A stretch of DNA of 32,373 nt from Shewanella saliphila. Lineage in GTDB: Bacteria; Pseudomonadota; Gammaproteobacteria; Enterobacterales; Shewanellaceae. The DNA lies in contig NZ_BMQV01000048.1 of the NCBI RefSeq assembly GCF_014648295.1, forward strand, positions 1 through 32,373, in the 5' to 3' direction. Every line of letters starts with the position of its first letter. Position 1 is the first letter of the stretch. Positions 24,610 through 32,373 of the stretch are shown piece after piece. Made by a program: the position numbers and the translations under genes. Under the pieces are notes generated by a model. That model ran no database searches. It saw nothing but the letters and a program-made list of their open reading frames with translations, and was not told the DNA's origin.

Positions 24610-24966
24610 ATGATTAAATTAGTATCGACATTTTTAATTTTTGCATGGGTTGTGTTTCAACCTATGGCAAATATTGTCGATGCTCACCCGCTAAAAGCTT
24701 ATGCTGAGATTTTATCAAGTACACCAATCGATCATAATGCATCAGTTATCAAAACACCTCCAGTTCATGATTTATCTACTACTGATATTCCTTCTTCAAA
24801 TGAAATGTTTCACTGCCACCACCACAGTAGTCATTGCCATATCTATTTGTTAAGTGTCTATGAGGCTGAAACTGATATCCTCACGAAATACGCTCCATAC
24901 GACTCTTATCTATTTTCTGTTCCCGAAACTCCTTTTTCAACTTCAATCCGTCCTCCGATCGCCTAA
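24610..24966 (+). CDS. Small His-rich exported protein, CzcI/CopL-like
   Basis: This 118-residue protein has an N-terminal signal-like helix (MIKLVSTFLIFAWVVFQPMA). Its centre carries the cluster FHCHHHSSHCH, a likely metal-binding site, and the C-terminus ends in RPPIA. Short exported proteins with a His/Cys cluster in the middle and a PP near the C-terminus stand at the head of czc and cop operons in other bacteria (CzcI and CopL-like proteins). They are thought to modulate induction or bind surplus metal. It is 75 bases before the CzcC-like gene and probably co-transcribed. The family match is by architecture, not by a confident alignment. Confidence 0.7.
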   Translation: MIKLVSTFLIFAWVVFQPMANIVDAHPLKAYAEILSSTPIDHNASVIKTPPVHDLSTTDIPSSNEMFHCHHHSSHCHIYLLSVYEAETDILTKYAPYDSYLFSVPETPFSTSIRPPIA

Positions 24967-25041
24967 TTTTTATTTTAAGTCAATTTTTGCAAGCGATAGA
25001 GTTTGCGCATTTTTATATCTTAAATAATTAGGTATTACAAT

Positions 25042-26391
25042 ATGTTAATGTTAATTCGTCCTCCAAAACTAGTTTTGGAGCTCTTGAGTCGTATTTATAA
25101 TATACGGATCATTTCGTGTGTTTTCCTTGTGGCATTCTCCTTTACAATCAGCGCAGCAAGAGCATCATCTGCAGATCAAGCTATATCGCTGTCAACAGCA
25201 ATGCAGCGTTCACTATCACAAAATCCTTCACTTAAATTTTTTCCATATCGAATTGATGCTCTGAAAGGGCAAATGGAAACGGCTAAATTATCACCAGCTT
25301 ATGAATTAGGCTTTGATACTGACAATATTGGTGGAACTGGAAATTACAACGGGATAAGTGGGGCTGAGTTCACTATAGCTTTATCCTCAGTTTTTGAAAT
25401 GGATAACAAGCGTTTAGCTAGAATTGGGACTGTATCTTCTGAATTGTCATTATTAGAAGCAAGCAGGCAGGTTGAGTCACTGGCTTTACTTGGTGATGTT
25501 ACTCGTCGTTATGTTGATGTACTTGCTGCACAAGAACAAGTTGTTCTTGCACAGGAGGCTACTCAACTAAGCATTGATACTTTGGATATTGTAAAAAAAC
25601 GCGCTGCTGCAGGTGCTACACCCGATGCAGAAGTTAAACGGGCATTAGCAGCCTTAGAGCAAGCCAGGCTATCATTATTTGCCGAACAGCAACGCTTATC
25701 TTACTTAAAAGTTTCGTTATCGAGTTTGTGGGGATCATCCTCACCTGACTTTGAGAATGTTGAAGGGAATTTATTTCAGTTTGGTGAAGATATCTCATTT
25801 GAACAATTGTTTGAAAGAGTCAAACTTAACCCTGCAATAGAGATTTTTGCATCAGAAGCTCGTTTAAAAAATGCTGAAATACGTGTTGCTAAAACACAGT
25901 CAAAATCTGACATTAGTTGGTCTGTGGGGGTTCGTCGAACTCAAGATACAAACGATACAGCACTCGTAGCTGGCTTCAGTATGCCTTTATTTTCTGGCTC
26001 TAGGAATCAAGGTGCTATTTCAACAGCCATTGCAGAAAAAAATCAAGTATTTGTAAAACGTGATGTCATGTTATTGGATATGCATAATCAGTTATTTCGA
26101 GCTTTTTACAATAGAAAACAAGCTATTTTAGTCGTTAATTCATTGCGTTCCACCATCATCCCTTCTTTAGAGCAAGCACTGATTGAAACTCAAGATGCAT
26201 ATCAGCGCGGAAGGTACGGTTATCTGGATTATGTGAGCTCTCGTCAGGAGTTGTTAAGTGCAAGACGTACATTAATTGAAGCTGCAGCATCAGCATTAAC
26301 TTATGGTGCAGAAATTGAACAATTGACATCAGAGCCTTTAGCTAGCTCGCAATATAACGAGAACATCAAATTATCAGGAATATCTCAATGA
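25042..26391 (+). CDS. czcC: Outer-membrane efflux protein, CzcC-like (TolC superfamily)
   Basis: This 449-residue protein is the outer-membrane channel of a metal RND pump. A signal peptide follows a short positively charged leader (cleavage near SAARA-SSADQ, about residue 42). The repeated OEP helices are visible: ISLSTAMQRSLSQNPSL, DVTRRYVDVLAAQEQVVLAQ with VKKRAAAGATPDAEVKRALAAL, and in the second repeat IETQDAYQRGRYGYLDYVSSRQELL. The motif GA-T-DAEV/AL-QA is typical of CzcC-type channels. It overlaps the next gene by four bases. Codon use is visibly more AT-rich than in the arg genes. Confidence 0.9.
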   Translation: MLMLIRPPKLVLELLSRIYNIRIISCVFLVAFSFTISAARASSADQAISLSTAMQRSLSQNPSLKFFPYRIDALKGQMETAKLSPAYELGFDTDNIGGTGNYNGISGAEFTIALSSVFEMDNKRLARIGTVSSELSLLEASRQVESLALLGDVTRRYVDVLAAQEQVVLAQEATQLSIDTLDIVKKRAAAGATPDAEVKRALAALEQARLSLFAEQQRLSYLKVSLSSLWGSSSPDFENVEGNLFQFGEDISFEQLFERVKLNPAIEIFASEARLKNAEIRVAKTQSKSDISWSVGVRRTQDTNDTALVAGFSMPLFSGSRNQGAISTAIAEKNQVFVKRDVMLLDMHNQLFRAFYNRKQAILVVNSLRSTIIPSLEQALIETQDAYQRGRYGYLDYVSSRQELLSARRTLIEAAASALTYGAEIEQLTSEPLASSQYNENIKLSGISQ

Positions 26392-27314
26392 AATTAATTT
26401 CTAGTTTTACAAAAGTTCTATTTTTAACCAGCTTCTTATTTTTTACAGGGTCTATTTTTGCAGAGTCTGGTCATGGAGATGAATCAGAACATGAAGAGGA
26501 AGGGCATATAGAATTATCTAACGAGCAAATACAGCATGCCGGAATAGTGGTTAGCACCGTTGGTGCCAATGTTATTCGTGATGTGTTACCTGTTTATGGC
26601 TTGGTTGCTACTAATGCTGAAAGTTTGCAAGTGGTTAATGCCAGATTTGATGGTGTGGTACGTGATGTAAAGAAGAGCATCGGTGATCCGGTCCGTAAAG
26701 GTGAAACATTGTTAATTGTTGAAGCAAATGAAAGCTTGAAAAACTATCCAATAACTTCTGAAATTAATGGATATATCACACAGCGAAATATAAATGTTGG
26801 AGAGAAAACAAATGAAACTCCTTTACTGGTGATTCAAGATTTTTCTACTGTTTGGGTAGAATTAAGCATATTTCCGAAGGATCTTCCTTTGGTCAAATTA
26901 AATCAGACGGTTAACATACAAGGTACTGATTTAAAGAATATTTCAGAAGGTAAAATTATTTATATTTCACCATTTGGACAAGTGCAAAGTCAAGCCACTA
27001 AAGCTCGTGTTCTAATTGAAAACAGCAACAACATTTGGAAGCCGGGCTTATTTGTTAATGCCAACATTACACTTGATGAAATAAATGCGCCAGTTTCTAT
27101 ACGTAATGAAGCAATACAAGTTATTGAAAATAAAAATGTAGTTTTTGTCAAAGGTGAATCTGGGTTTGAACCACGCGAAGTGAGCCTTGGTCGAACAGAT
27201 GGTCAATATAGTGAAGTTCTAACGGGTTTGTCGGTTGGTGAAATGTATGTGAGTAACAATAGCTTTGTTTTGAAGTCTGAGTTGGGGAAAGAGGATGCTG
27301 AACATGGGCATTAA
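26388..27314 (+). CDS. czcB: Periplasmic adaptor (membrane fusion) subunit, CzcB-like
   Basis: This 308-residue adaptor links the inner-membrane pump to the outer channel. A signal peptide (about 1-25, ending IFAESGHG) is followed by a short acidic, His-containing stretch GHGDESEHEEEGH. Next come the HlyD-type beta-barrel and lipoyl halves: VNARFDGVVRDVKKSIGDPV, KGETLLIVEANESL, SEINGYITQRNINVGE. The C-terminal barrel includes FSTVWVELSIFPKDLP and the hinge NNIWKPGLFVNANI. The long alpha-hairpin is missing, as in compact CzcB proteins. The C-terminus ends in EDAEHGH. ATGA overlap with czcC implies coupled translation; the pump gene follows after 90 bases. Confidence 0.9.
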   Translation: MKLISSFTKVLFLTSFLFFTGSIFAESGHGDESEHEEEGHIELSNEQIQHAGIVVSTVGANVIRDVLPVYGLVATNAESLQVVNARFDGVVRDVKKSIGDPVRKGETLLIVEANESLKNYPITSEINGYITQRNINVGEKTNETPLLVIQDFSTVWVELSIFPKDLPLVKLNQTVNIQGTDLKNISEGKIIYISPFGQVQSQATKARVLIENSNNIWKPGLFVNANITLDEINAPVSIRNEAIQVIENKNVVFVKGESGFEPREVSLGRTDGQYSEVLTGLSVGEMYVSNNSFVLKSELGKEDAEHGH

Positions 27315-27404
27315 ATTTTTTATGCGTCTTCGTTTACCTTTATACCTTATTTATGTTTTTAAATTTAGACATAATCGGTTGTGTGCTTCAAATAGGAGTT
27401 TTAA

Positions 27405-30400
27405 ATGATTGATAAACTCATTCAATTTTCCATAACCCGCCGGTGGTTGGTTATGTTTTTTGTTTTGCTAACGGGTGCACTAGGCGTTTGGAATTATCAA
27501 CATCTTCCTATTGATGCTGTACCTGATATTACCAATGTTCAAGTTCAAATTAACACAGAAGCACCTGGGTATTCACCACTAGAAGTTGAGCAGCGAGTCA
27601 CCTATTTGGTTGAAATGTCAATTGCAGGATTACCTTATGTTGAGAGTACTAGATCGCTATCTCGTTATGCACTCTCACAAGTGACTGTTGTGTTTGAGAA
27701 AGGAACTGATATTTATTTTGCTCGAAATCTTATTAACGAACGTTTGCAACAAGCTAAAAGTGAGATGCCGTCAGGTATTGAGCCCGTAATGGGACCTGTT
27801 GCAACTGGATTAGGTGAAATCTTTCACTATTCAGTTCATGCAGCGCCAGGGGCTTTGCAAGCAGATGGAAAACCTTACGACGCAACAGCTTTGCGTACAT
27901 TGCAAGATTGGGTTATTCGTCCTCAATTGCGTTTGGTTGAGGGGGTTACTGAAGTAAATACAATCGGAGGGTATGAAAAGGAGTTTCATATTACACCAGA
28001 ACCTTCAAAGCTATTGGCTTACCAAATAAGTTTTGATGATTTAGTCGCTGCGTTGCAGAAAAATAATTCGAATGTAGGTGCTGGGTATATAGAGAAAAAT
28101 GGTGAACAATATTTGATCCGTGCTCCAGGTCAGGTTACTGATATTTCATCGATTAAGCAGATCATTGTTGCTCGTAGGGATGGAATTCCTATTACCGTAG
28201 GTGATGTTGCAGAGATTGGGTTTGGTAAACAGCTTAGGACTGGCGCTGCAACTCGCGATGGCGATGAAACTGTGTTGGGCACAGCTGTTATGTTGCTTGG
28301 CGGAAATAGCAGAACTGTTTCTCAGGCAGTATCAGCAAAATTGCTTGAGATTAATAAAACTCTTCCAGAAGGTGTGATTGCTGAACCTGTTTACGATCGT
28401 ACTGTATTGGTAGATAAGACGATTGCAACAGTTCAGACCAATTTAGCTGAAGGTGCTGTGTTGGTCATTGTCGTTCTTCTAGTTATGCTGGGTAATGTTA
28501 GGGCTGCTTTATTAACTGCCATGGTGATCCCTTTATCAATGTTGATGTTGATGACTGGCATGGTAGAAACCAAAGTAAGCGCAAATCTCATGAGTCTAGG
28601 TGCACTTGATTTTGGGTTAATTGTTGACGGTGCTGTAATCATAGTTGAGAACTGTATTTTAAGGCTGGCAGGAAGACAGCATCACCTGGGGCGAATATTG
28701 ACATTGGATGAACGTTTTCAGACCGTCTTTACGGCTACCCGTGAAGTGTTTACTCCAAGTCTGATAAGTGTTTTAGTTGTTATTATGGTCAATTTGCCAA
28801 TTTTGGCGCTGACAGGTGTCGAAGGTAAAATGTTTACTCCAATGGCAATGGCCGTAATCATGGCTCTATTGTCTGCACTTGTATTGTCTCTCACTTTTGT
28901 TCCTGCGGCAGTCGCTTTGTTTATGACAGGCCATATAGAAGAAAAAGACAATTTTATCGTCAGTCAATCTAAACGATTATATCTGCCAATTTTATCGATT
29001 GTGTTGAGATTCCGAGTACTTGTAATTTCAATAGCATTGATATTTGTGATTTTAGTCGGATTTGTTGGAACAAAAATGGGAACCGAGTTTGTTCCTAATC
29101 TTGATGAGGGCGATATTGCGATCCAAGCACTTCGAATTCCAGGGACAAGTTTAACTCAATCATTGGATATGCAATTTCAGTTGGAGAAGGCAATTCTAGA
29201 GATTCCGGAGGTTAAAACATATTTCTCTAGAGTTGGTACTGCAGAGGTTGCGAGTGATCCTATGGGGCCAAATATATCTGATGGTTATGTGATGCTTAAG
29301 GATCATAGCGAGTGGCCAAATCCTGAAAAGACTAAGGCTCAACTTTTAGAAGAAATAAGTGAAAAACTAGCCTTATTACCAGGTAATGCTTTCGAAATAA
29401 GCCAACCTATCCAACTTCGGTTTAACGAATTGATTTCAGGTGTCAGATCTGACCTAGGTATAAAAATTTTTGGAGATGATTTATCTAAATTACTGAGTTC
29501 AGGTGCTGAAATAGCAAAGGTGTTAAGTAGCATTGAAGGGGCTGAAGGCGTAAAAGTAGAACAAGTTTCTGGATTACCCATCTTGTCAATTGATGCTGAC
29601 AGAGCAGCTATGTACCGTTTGGGCTTAAACGTCTCGGATGTCCAAGATGTAGTTGCTGCTGCAACGGGAGGTGAGAGTGCAGGCTTGATTTTTGATGGTG
29701 ATCAACGTTTATCAATCGTTGTAAGGGTTGACGAGAGGGTTCGAGTAAATTTAGAAGCGTTAGATCGTTTACCTATTCCGTTACCTGAAGGTGGTTATGT
29801 ACCATTAAGAGAAGTAGCTAAACTTACTTTAGCACCTGGCCCTAACCAGATTTCACGTGAAAATGGAAAGCGTAGATTGGTCGTTAGCGCGAACGTTCGT
29901 GGTAGAGATCTAGGTGGATTTGTTGCAGAAGTACAAAGTAAGGTTGCTGAGCAAGTAAAATTATCTCCAGGGTATTGGTTAGAATATGGTGGTACTTTTG
30001 AGCAATTACAATCTGCCTCTGATCGTTTAACTATACTTGTACCTATAACATTGATAATGATATTTGCTCTTCTAATGATGACATTTGGTTCCGCAAAAGA
30101 CGCAGCTTTAGTCTTTAGTGGGGTACCACTAGCCCTTACTGGAGGTGTCATAGCTTTATGGTTGCGTGATATCCCTCTATCTATTACAGCTGGTGTAGGC
30201 TTTATTACTTTGTGCGGAGTTTCTGTTTTGACGGGGGTTATGATGGTATCTGCATTTAGAGATGAGCTGGATCGTGGAAGTTCTGTCGAGCAAGCTATTC
30301 AAACTGGTGCAATGTTGCGATTAAGACCAATTATGATGGTTGCACTTGTTGCAGCATTAGGATTTTTACCAATGGCGCTTAATACTAGTACTGGTGCAGA

Positions 30401-30530
30401 AGTCCAGAGACCACTAGCAACAGTCGTTATTGGTGGGATCATTTCATCAACGTTCCTTACTTTATTAGTATTACCTGGCTTGTACAGACTTACTTGGCGA
30501 AAGACGAAAATCAGCCAAAATAGTAATTAA
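27405..30530 (+). CDS. czcA: Heavy-metal RND efflux pump, CzcA-like (HME type)
   Basis: This 1041-residue inner-membrane pump drives proton-coupled export of divalent metal ions. It shows the HME-RND N-terminus (ITRRWLVMFFVLLTGALGVW, LPIDAVPDITNVQVQINTEA). The TM4 segment is LGALDFGLIVDGAVIIVEN, the HME1-type signature DFG-x3-DGA-x4-EN seen in Co/Zn/Cd pumps and different from that of CusA-type Cu/Ag pumps. GTEFVPNLDEGDIAIQ and the C-terminal TM segments (VLTGVMMVSAFRD, LRPIMMVALVAALGFLPMAL) are intact. Length fits the family (about 1030-1060). The ATG follows TAGGAG. I infer Zn, Co or Cd as substrate from the TM4 motif; the exact metal cannot be told. Confidence 0.95.
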   Translation: MIDKLIQFSITRRWLVMFFVLLTGALGVWNYQHLPIDAVPDITNVQVQINTEAPGYSPLEVEQRVTYLVEMSIAGLPYVESTRSLSRYALSQVTVVFEKGTDIYFARNLINERLQQAKSEMPSGIEPVMGPVATGLGEIFHYSVHAAPGALQADGKPYDATALRTLQDWVIRPQLRLVEGVTEVNTIGGYEKEFHITPEPSKLLAYQISFDDLVAALQKNNSNVGAGYIEKNGEQYLIRAPGQVTDISSIKQIIVARRDGIPITVGDVAEIGFGKQLRTGAATRDGDETVLGTAVMLLGGNSRTVSQAVSAKLLEINKTLPEGVIAEPVYDRTVLVDKTIATVQTNLAEGAVLVIVVLLVMLGNVRAALLTAMVIPLSMLMLMTGMVETKVSANLMSLGALDFGLIVDGAVIIVENCILRLAGRQHHLGRILTLDERFQTVFTATREVFTPSLISVLVVIMVNLPILALTGVEGKMFTPMAMAVIMALLSALVLSLTFVPAAVALFMTGHIEEKDNFIVSQSKRLYLPILSIVLRFRVLVISIALIFVILVGFVGTKMGTEFVPNLDEGDIAIQALRIPGTSLTQSLDMQFQLEKAILEIPEVKTYFSRVGTAEVASDPMGPNISDGYVMLKDHSEWPNPEKTKAQLLEEISEKLALLPGNAFEISQPIQLRFNELISGVRSDLGIKIFGDDLSKLLSSGAEIAKVLSSIEGAEGVKVEQVSGLPILSIDADRAAMYRLGLNVSDVQDVVAAATGGESAGLIFDGDQRLSIVVRVDERVRVNLEALDRLPIPLPEGGYVPLREVAKLTLAPGPNQISRENGKRRLVVSANVRGRDLGGFVAEVQSKVAEQVKLSPGYWLEYGGTFEQLQSASDRLTILVPITLIMIFALLMMTFGSAKDAALVFSGVPLALTGGVIALWLRDIPLSITAGVGFITLCGVSVLTGVMMVSAFRDELDRGSSVEQAIQTGAMLRLRPIMMVALVAALGFLPMALNTSTGAEVQRPLATVVIGGIISSTFLTLLVLPGLYRLTWRKTKISQNSN

Positions 30531-30545
30531 ATTTTAAGTATGGAG

Positions 30546-30581
30546 AAGGGATTGCGGTGTTCGAGTTGTCCGTAATCCCTT
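30546..30581 (+). terminator. Stem-loop between czcA and the PII-like gene
   Basis: In RNA AAGGGAUUGCGG (30546-30557) pairs with CCGUAAUCCCUU (30570-30581), including one G-U pair, around a 12-base loop. Only TAAGTATAATTT follows, so it may be a partial terminator or an mRNA-stabilising structure that sets the level of the downstream genes. Confidence 0.5.
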
Positions 30582-30612
30582 TAAGTATAATTTCAAATTG
30601 ACAGGTAAAAAT

Positions 30613-30927
30613 ATGAAAAAAATTAATGCATTAATTCACCATGTAAGGTCTGCAGATGTTATACAAGCATTACAAGATGCTGGCTTCGGAAATATATCAA
30701 TATTTGATGTCAAAGGAACATTGAAAGCTCTTCAGGAAAGTGAGTTAGTATATTCTTCTGAAGCAGGTGTAACTATTTCCGAAGCTCAGCTGTCTCTAAT
30801 ATGTGAAGATGAACAAGTAGATGAAGTTATATCAATTATTAGAAAAATAGGTAAAATTGGAACGGAAATTTCTGGGTGGGTTTACGTTAGTCCAATTGAA
30901 AAAATTCTTCCAATTGGTGGCTTTTAG
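30613..30927 (+). CDS. PII-like protein linked to metal efflux (PII-NG type)
   Basis: This 104-residue protein has the ferredoxin-like PII fold pattern: MKKINALIHHVRSADVIQAL, then a T-loop region from about 33 to 58, a strand ISLICEDEQ-like segment (LSLICEDEQVDEVISIIRKIG) and a C-terminal IGTEISGWVYVSPIEKILPIG. The T-loop lacks the uridylylated Tyr motif of GlnB/GlnK. A subgroup of PII proteins, called PII-NG in the literature, is encoded beside heavy-metal RND operons, and this one fits that context. Its ligand and partner are not established. I chose the ATG at 30613 after AGGT; a TTG at 30598 would add five residues. Confidence 0.75.
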   Translation: MKKINALIHHVRSADVIQALQDAGFGNISIFDVKGTLKALQESELVYSSEAGVTISEAQLSLICEDEQVDEVISIIRKIGKIGTEISGWVYVSPIEKILPIGGF

Positions 30928-30957
30928 ATGCTAAGTTTAAAATAATAAGGCATATTT

Positions 30958-31317
30958 ATGAGGTATTTATTTTCTTTTATAGTTATCGTTATTTCTTTTA
31001 ATTGTAATTATTCTTTTGCACATCCAGATAGAATGAAAAGTATGATCCATAAAAGACACTCTCATTTGAATGAAGAAAAGATAACAAACATTGTCATTAA
31101 AAAAATACATAAAATGATACTCGAAGATTTTGGTTATGATGCTGGTAAGCTAAAGTTTTCATGGGGAACCATTAAGAATGAAGATGTGAATATTATAAGT
31201 GTTAATGATGGAGTTTATGTTGTGAGTGCTACGAATTCTCACGATAATAAGACATTGTATTTTAGAGTAGATAAATATGGCGATGTTATAGCTGTAACTG
31301 AGCATAACCTTTTTTAA
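30958..31317 (+). CDS. Small periplasmic protein, DUF6488-like
   Basis: This 119-residue protein has a signal peptide (MRYLFSFIVIVISFNCNYSFA) and a mature start rich in His (HPDRMKSMIHKRHSH). The rest follows a pattern I associate with DUF6488: a helix EEKITNIVIKKIHKMI, then KLKFSWGTI, VNDGVYVVSATN and KTLYFRVDKYGDVIAVTE, a PepSY-like beta sheet. Function is unknown; relatives occur near metal-efflux genes. It is strikingly AT-rich, more so than its neighbours. AAGG precedes the ATG at good spacing. It lies 30 bases after the PII-like gene, so it is most likely the last gene of the operon. Confidence 0.65.
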   Translation: MRYLFSFIVIVISFNCNYSFAHPDRMKSMIHKRHSHLNEEKITNIVIKKIHKMILEDFGYDAGKLKFSWGTIKNEDVNIISVNDGVYVVSATNSHDNKTLYFRVDKYGDVIAVTEHNLF

Positions 31318-31327
31318 TAAGGGCTAT

Positions 31328-31363
31328 TTGCATTCTAGGATTGGATTCAACCCTAGAATGCAA
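31328..31363. terminator. Hairpin between the efflux cluster and the transglutaminase gene
   Basis: TTGCATTCTAGG (31328-31339) pairs perfectly with CCTAGAATGCAA (31352-31363), extended inside by TTG/CAA. It lies 11 bases after the DUF6488-like stop, between converging genes. Only TTGTTAC follows on plus and ATAGCCC on minus, so it is not a classic terminator. Confidence 0.55.
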
Positions 31364-31491
31364 TTGTTACATAGCTCAAACTAACCATCGTTTGATTGGA
31401 ATAGCTGTGAATTAGCACTAATAAATAACCTGTATATGTAGTGGCACAGTTACAAAATTAACTATGCTATGTGGTTTTTTAGATGTTTACC

Positions 31492-32211
31492 TCACATTAC
31501 GCCATTAGAACGAATTTTTTTCACATTTATATTTATTAAATGACGTAGCGCATAACGAAAAAGAACCTTTTTAATCCCTGTAAGGTTACTACCGTGTTTT
31601 GAGTAAAAATCATCTGGCTGCTCATATATACCAAAGTCATCTGCAATGCCGTCACTTTGTATATAAGTATCTTTGCCTATCCAGTCCACATCGGGTCTTG
31701 CAAGACATTTAGTTGCAATACCAAAGCCTGAAAAGCACTTGCTTGGCTCAACAAAACGACTCTGAATTTGTTTAAGATAAGGCTTATCGATGATGTAACC
31801 TTCCAAGTTAATCCAACGTTCATTGTAAAAAACCTCAACCCAACTATGAAGAATACGTTTTGGTGCAAAGAAGAATATATAGTTCGGGATTGCACCACGT
31901 TGTAATTGGTTGTAAATAGTAAAACCATGCAAGCGTGCAGAAATACCAACAGCGCGTAACAACGCAATCAACAAAGTACCTTTAGTATTACACTGTCCAT
32001 AACCATCACTAAATACTTGGCTTGCAGGTATTCGGTCATCTGCGTTATAGCCAAAACAAATTTCATCTCGTACATAGTTATAAATTTCGCCAATGGCATC
32101 ATATTGCGATAAATCTCGCCACTGTCGTTGTTCAATCAAACTTTGAATTTGCGGATGGTTAAAATCCAACATTGGGGTATGTTTTAATAAATTTTTTGAT
32201 AATTTAGTCAC
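31492..32211 (-). CDS. Transglutaminase-like superfamily protein
   Basis: This 239-residue protein has the papain-like transglutaminase core. The catalytic triad is visible: Cys in SDGYGQCNTKGTLLIALLRAVG, His in RILHSWVEVFY, and an acidic residue in WINLEGYIID. The order and spacing match the family, whose bacterial members act as proteases, amidases or in peptide ligation. There is no signal peptide, so it should be cytoplasmic. Residues 150-239 form an unassigned C-terminal part ending in basic residues (FRYALRHLININVKKIRS). ATG at 32211 follows GGGGAG. Substrate unknown; no operon partner in the window. Confidence 0.82.
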   Translation of the reverse strand: MTKLSKNLLKHTPMLDFNHPQIQSLIEQRQWRDLSQYDAIGEIYNYVRDEICFGYNADDRIPASQVFSDGYGQCNTKGTLLIALLRAVGISARLHGFTIYNQLQRGAIPNYIFFFAPKRILHSWVEVFYNERWINLEGYIIDKPYLKQIQSRFVEPSKCFSGFGIATKCLARPDVDWIGKDTYIQSDGIADDFGIYEQPDDFYSKHGSNLTGIKKVLFRYALRHLININVKKIRSNGVM

Positions 32212-32373
32212 ATTTACTCCCCTCTACACTGAATGCAGCCAAAGAAACAGGGGCTGATCATACTCGATCGCTTTTCATACATCCTTTTTAAAAACAAAGA
32301 GATAAAAAATAGCTTGATTGATCTCGCCAGTGTGATCAAATAGCGCTCTTTTTCTTTGTCTTTATACTTAATA
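32212..32373. other. Upstream region of the transglutaminase gene
   Basis: This holds the minus-strand promoter region. An inverted repeat TTGAT...ATCAA (about 32314-32340) is present. TATACT near 32364 on the plus strand may be the -10 of a gene beyond the window. No gene is visible inside. Confidence 0.35.

Noticed and set aside
27405..30530. Assignment of the RND pump as CusA (Cu/Ag)
   Set aside because: The TM4 motif DFG-x3-DGA-x4-EN is of the Co/Zn/Cd type.
24016..31490. Mobile island with integrase and attachment sites
   Set aside because: No integrase, transposase or flanking direct repeat was found; only base composition and the broken sulfotransferase suggest transfer.
1..32373. 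tRNA, rRNA or CRISPR arrays
   Set aside because: No cloverleaf, rRNA motif or regularly spaced long direct repeat was seen; the only regular array is the short GTAAA repeat.

Overview
The window looks like chromosomal DNA of a marine gammaproteobacterium, most likely Shewanella or a close relative. The basis is the gene order (cinA, then ppc and argE divergent from argCBFGH, then a chemoreceptor), the linear ArgE-type arginine pathway with an argH that is not fused to argA, and Vibrio/Shewanella-type FlgT and FlgP homologues. This is judged from protein and gene-order recognition only; no database search was possible.

Layout. 1-136: the 3' end of an IS630-type transposase and a hairpin. 137-673: no gene. 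674-5105: cinA and a large DUF2339 membrane protein, converging on a shared hairpin. 5252-9074: an orphan set of flagellar outer-ring homologues. FlgT-like and FlgH-like genes lie on the minus strand; an Arg-free, very acidic protein of unknown function and a FlgP-like lipoprotein lie on the plus strand. The two pairs diverge from a 600-base AT-rich region holding a five-fold GTAAA-N5 array that matches the CpxR box. 9138-12322: ppc with an overlapping DUF1439 lipoprotein gene. 12475-19442: argE divergent from argC-argB-argF-argG-argH, with ArgR-box-like sites between the promoters and two overlapping hairpins between argG and argH. 19742-23037: a chemoreceptor, a CpcT/CpeT-family protein and an unknown lipoprotein. 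23338-24015: a sulfotransferase gene that has lost its 5' end. 24610-31317: an AT-rich heavy-metal efflux cluster (CzcI/CopL-like peptide, CzcC, CzcB, CzcA, a PII-like protein and a DUF6488-like periplasmic protein), probably acquired. 31492-32211: a transglutaminase-like gene.

How the genes work together. ArgC, B, E, F, G and H make arginine from N-acetylglutamate; PEP carboxylase next door supplies oxaloacetate and hence aspartate, a substrate of ArgG. CzcCBA forms a tripartite envelope pump for divalent metal ions, with small His-rich and PII-like accessory proteins.

The best candidate for an undescribed system is the FlgH/FlgT/FlgP module. It has L-ring and H-ring type proteins but no FlgI P-ring, rod, hook, export or stator gene nearby, and carries instead an acidic protein without Arg, Cys or Trp. 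Together with the CpxR-like array this suggests an outer-membrane ring or pore under envelope-stress control, not part of an ordinary flagellar locus. That function is inference.
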